From contig ML991810.1 of NCBI GenBank assembly GCA_010094025.1, positions 186,001 to 250,000 on the forward strand: a DNA stretch of 64,000 nt, read 5' to 3'. The notes below the pieces were generated by a model. That model worked only from the letters and a program-made list of their open reading frames with translations, made no database searches and was not told the DNA's origin. Positions 61,551 through 64,000 of the stretch are shown here, piece after piece (positions within the stretch are counted from its first letter, which is position 1; each line of letters starts with the position of its first letter). A program made the translations under genes and the position numbers. Source of the DNA: Viridothelium virens (Eukaryota > Ascomycota > Dothideomycetes > Trypetheliales > Trypetheliaceae).

Positions 61551-61608
61551 TTAGCAAGAGACTTGGCAAAAGACTTAGCAAGAGACTTAGCAAGAGACTT
61601 AGCAAGAG
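61551..61608. repeat. 12-bp tandem repeat, nearly five copies
   Basis: Unit TTAGCAAGAGAC in tandem; the second copy has two changes (TTGGCAAAAGAC) and the last is partial. It lies about 40 bp beyond the stop codon of the WD40 gene, so probably in its 3' UTR. On the minus strand it would read as LAKS repeats in a short ORF that I do not consider a gene. Confidence 0.85.
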
Positions 61609-61650
61609 CCATCTCAGATATGATCCATGCTCATCTCTAATCTGACAACT

Positions 61651-63509
61651 TCAATAATGATTGTTCAAATCCCCTGTGGCCCCCTCGCCATAATCACCGC
61701 CAAGATTGACCTCCCCCTCATTACTCCCGAAACGATCGTCTCCTTCGGCAATGGAATCGTTTGGTCTTCCAGAGATAACGTCGTTCCCGAAATTTCCGGG
61801 ACTCCTGTTCAGGTCAACCACCCCGTCCGCATCCCGGGAGCCAGCCCCCACGTGCGTCCCATCGGGTGGGTGAAGTGGGTCTTCCACCATTCCCCAGACC
61901 CTCACGGTGCGATCGAGGCCCCCACTTGCAATCAACGGGAGCGTGGGGTGGGCATCTACACCGAGAACGGCACCTGAATGCGCTGCATCAATGCGCTGCA
62001 GGATTTCCTTCGTCTGCACATCCCAGAACAAGATGGCGCCGTCTTCGCTGCCACTCGTAATGAAGGCGTATCGTTCCTTTTCCCTCCCACCTGACCCCCC
62101 CTGCTGCAGCTCCAGCACCAGCTCCTCCATTCCCACCGCCCCTGCCGCCGTCCCTGCCGCTGCCGACGACGCCGCAGCAGTCCCACTCACCCGGGCCTCC
62201 CGTCTCTCCACCTGCCGCCGCTGCTCCTCCTGCACCCTCTGCCCACCCTCACCCTCCACCTCCACCTCCACCTCCACCTCGTCCTCCTCCTCCACCTCCT
62301 CCCAGCCCACAGAGCCGTAAACCCCAAAGCAGCCGCCCAGCGCAAACTGCTCATTCCGATGCCCCTGATACGTCTTGACACACCGCCCCTCGGCATACCG
62401 CCACAGCCGCACACACGCATCGAGGGTCCACGCAGCGACGAAGCGTCCGTTCGGGCTGAAGCGCACGCCCGTCACCGGCGCCATGTCCTCGTGCACCAGC
62501 GTCTTGAGGCACTGCCCCGTCGGCGTGTCCCAGATCCGGATCAGCCCGTCGCCCGCGCACGACGCGATCAGCGTGCCGTCCAGGCTGAAGTCCACGCCGG
62601 ACACTGGGTCCGAGTGCGCGGGCAGCGAGCGCATCAGCCGCGGTGTCCGCACGTCCCACAGGAAGACGGCTTCGTCGAAGGAGCCGCTGACGAGGGTGGA
62701 GCCGGTCGGGGAGAAGGCCAGTGAGTAGATCGAGTTGTGGTGCCCGTGGAGCGGTTTGGGGTGCTGTTTGCCCTGGAGAGATAGGAAAAGGTGGATTGTT
62801 AGCTGGGTGTGTCTGTGGGGCGGGTCTCAAATGCTTTCGGCGTGACGGCGAGATATAAGGTAGGTTGGTCGGCTTACCGTTGCAATGTCCCAGAGTCGGA
62901 TGCTTTTGTCGTCGGATCCAGATGCGATGAGCTTTGAGTCGGGACTCCAGCTTATTGTAGAAACGCCTGCGAGATGACCTTCTAGAGTCTGTTCGTGTTT
63001 GCCGGTTTGCGCATTCCAGATTCGCACCGTACCGTCCGCCGCTACCAGCCATTTCCTGTCAGCCCATGTCAACGTCAAGTATGGAGCTGTCTCAATGCAG
63101 CTGATGGCTTACATGCGCTTGCTATGAATCGCCCATTTGGAGAGAATTTGACCATGGAAACACCCTTTTTGTGACCGTGCAATACCATTCGTGGCTTATA
63201 GTGCAAAGTAGTAGGCTTTATTGCCCTCAGCAGTGGGCTGCGAGAGATAGACGCTTTTCTTTCGCTCGATTCAGAACCATGACCTAGAGGGGTGTAGAAT
63301 GTTTGAGTAAGCTCATCGGGGGTATCATCGCGATAGGCATCGTATTCCTGCTCTCGACGAACTGCAGACGCTGGTCGTTCCGCAAGCTGGAAGGGAGTGG
63401 ATTCGGCATGCGCAGCGTTGGGAGACTGGGAGCGATAGCCATTCGGAGATTCGGAATAGCCGTTGGAAGTTCGCGTACGCTTGGAAGATGATTCTGGGTA
63501 TTCGTCCAT
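61651..63509 (-). CDS. swd3: WD40 protein, Swd3/WDR5-like (COMPASS subunit)
   Basis: Three exons, 63509-63113, 63041-62878 and 62772-61651, with introns of 71 and 105 bp; 560 residues. The N-terminal 110 residues are Ser/Arg-rich and disordered. Then WD repeats begin: YKPRMVLHGHKKGVSMVKFS, ASADGTVRIWNAQTG, SGSDDKSIRLWDIATG, SGSFDEAVFLWDVRTP, GDGLIRIWDTPTG, and finally SGGLDRTVRVWGMVED. About seven blades can be counted. WDR5/Swd3 is the scaffold of the Set1/COMPASS H3K4 methyltransferase in the nucleus. Two oddities: an acidic and Gly/Ala-rich loop of roughly 80 residues between the fifth and sixth blades (EEEDEVEVEVEVEGEGG), and a C-terminal tail of about 70 residues after the last blade. 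A different WD40 protein is possible. It is divergent from the ISC1-like gene, 254 bp. Confidence 0.78.
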
Positions 63510-63763
63510 GACGTCGCACGTAATGCGACTTGCAGAGCGTGTGTTGCAGGTGTAAAGCTTCAACGCGCCAGCGCTGTTATTCTGCCACCGCCTTGAAGCA
63601 GCTCAGGTACTTCCCGTCCTCGCTCTACTTCAACGAAAGGAGTGCCACCATCAGTCTGGCTGACTTCCAGATTCAATAATTCGAACACACGTGAGAAGTT
63701 CTCGGGCTCTACATAATGTATACTCAGTAGTTCACGAATCTGTTCAGGAGTTATCGCATTGCC

Positions 63764-64000
63764 ATGGATTCTTCAATCCCTTCTGAAACTCCATCTACGC
63801 TCAATATCTTCTCCCTCAATTGTTGGGGGCTCAAATACATTTCTAAACATCGCAGTGCTCGCCTCACCGAGATTGGAAAGCGCATAGCAGCTTTGAATCC
63901 TCCTCCCGATATCGTTGGTCTTCAAGAATGCTGGACAGGGGCCGATTATGAGTCCATTCGCTCTCTTACATCTCACATATTACCGTTCGGAAAGTTCTAT
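63764..64000 (+). CDS. isc1: Inositol phosphosphingolipid phospholipase C / neutral sphingomyelinase, partial
   Basis: The gene starts at 63764 and runs off the right edge; 79 codons are visible with no intron. The family hallmark is complete: FSLNCWGLKYISKHRSARL at residues 16-34, then EIGKRIAALNPPPDIVGLQE, with Asn19 and Glu55 as probable metal ligands of the endonuclease/exonuclease/phosphatase fold, and HILPFGKFY at the edge. In yeast Isc1 cleaves inositol phosphosphingolipids to ceramide at ER and mitochondria. The membrane-anchoring C-terminus is outside the window. Confidence 0.93.
   Translation, partial: MDSSIPSETPSTLNIFSLNCWGLKYISKHRSARLTEIGKRIAALNPPPDIVGLQECWTGADYESIRSLTSHILPFGKFY

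Larger units (their letters stand above)
60300..61650. other. Convergent intergenic region with a tandem repeat
   Basis: 1.35 kb between two stop codons. It contains the 12-bp repeat at 61551-61608 and one minus-strand ORF with a possible signal peptide (60626-60919), listed separately. Nothing else is recognised. Confidence 0.55.

Overview
This is a stretch of nuclear DNA from a filamentous ascomycete (Pezizomycotina). Genes lie singly on both strands. Most introns are 50-100 bp, with GT-AG ends and recognisable CTAAC-like branch points. The content is typical of that group: two Zn2Cys6 regulators, a sedolisin, a P450, an ACS-type MFS transporter and long proline/serine-rich disordered regions. 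I cannot fix the class from sequence alone. No bacterial operon, CRISPR array, intact transposon, tRNA or rRNA gene was seen.

Layout. 0-3.8 kb: large MIT-domain protein (minus), running off the left edge. 5.8-7.4 kb: COP9 signalosome subunit 3 (minus). 9.4-11.6 kb: secreted S53 peptidase (plus), followed by a broken ankyrin gene and about 3 kb of empty DNA. 15.3-21.1 kb: three minus-strand genes in a row (Zn2Cys6 factor, membrane-anchored SDR, SAM methyltransferase). 22.9-25.3 kb: coiled-coil SHE3-like protein, divergent from ribosomal protein genes RPL30 and RPL10 (26-27.9 kb). 28.6-32.3 kb: a divergent pair of lineage-specific genes, one with a PD-(D/E)XK-type signature. 32.6-34.4 kb: ACS-family MFS transporter. 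36-37.5 kb: PYM (exon junction complex) divergent from QCR9. 38-44.8 kb: the N-end-rule E3 ligase UBR1. 45.5-48.8 kb: a non-canonical poly(A)/nucleotidyl polymerase with a long N-terminal extension. 49.3-51.6 kb: a cytochrome P450 with a low-complexity insertion. 51.6-56.6 kb: a 5-kb region with no gene. 56.6-60.3 kb: a second Zn2Cys6 factor. 61.7-63.5 kb: a WDR5/Swd3-like WD40 protein, divergent from an ISC1/neutral sphingomyelinase gene cut by the right edge.

Most genes are housekeeping (ribosome, respiratory complex III, ubiquitin and signalosome control, mRNA quality control, chromatin, sphingolipid turnover). Accessory material is concentrated at 7.4-21 kb, 28-36 kb and 49-56 kb. The best candidate for something undescribed is the divergent orphan pair at 28.6-32.3 kb. 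Exon boundaries were read by eye from splice signals; each multi-exon model given here sums to a whole number of codons. Domain calls come from recognised motifs, not from database searches.
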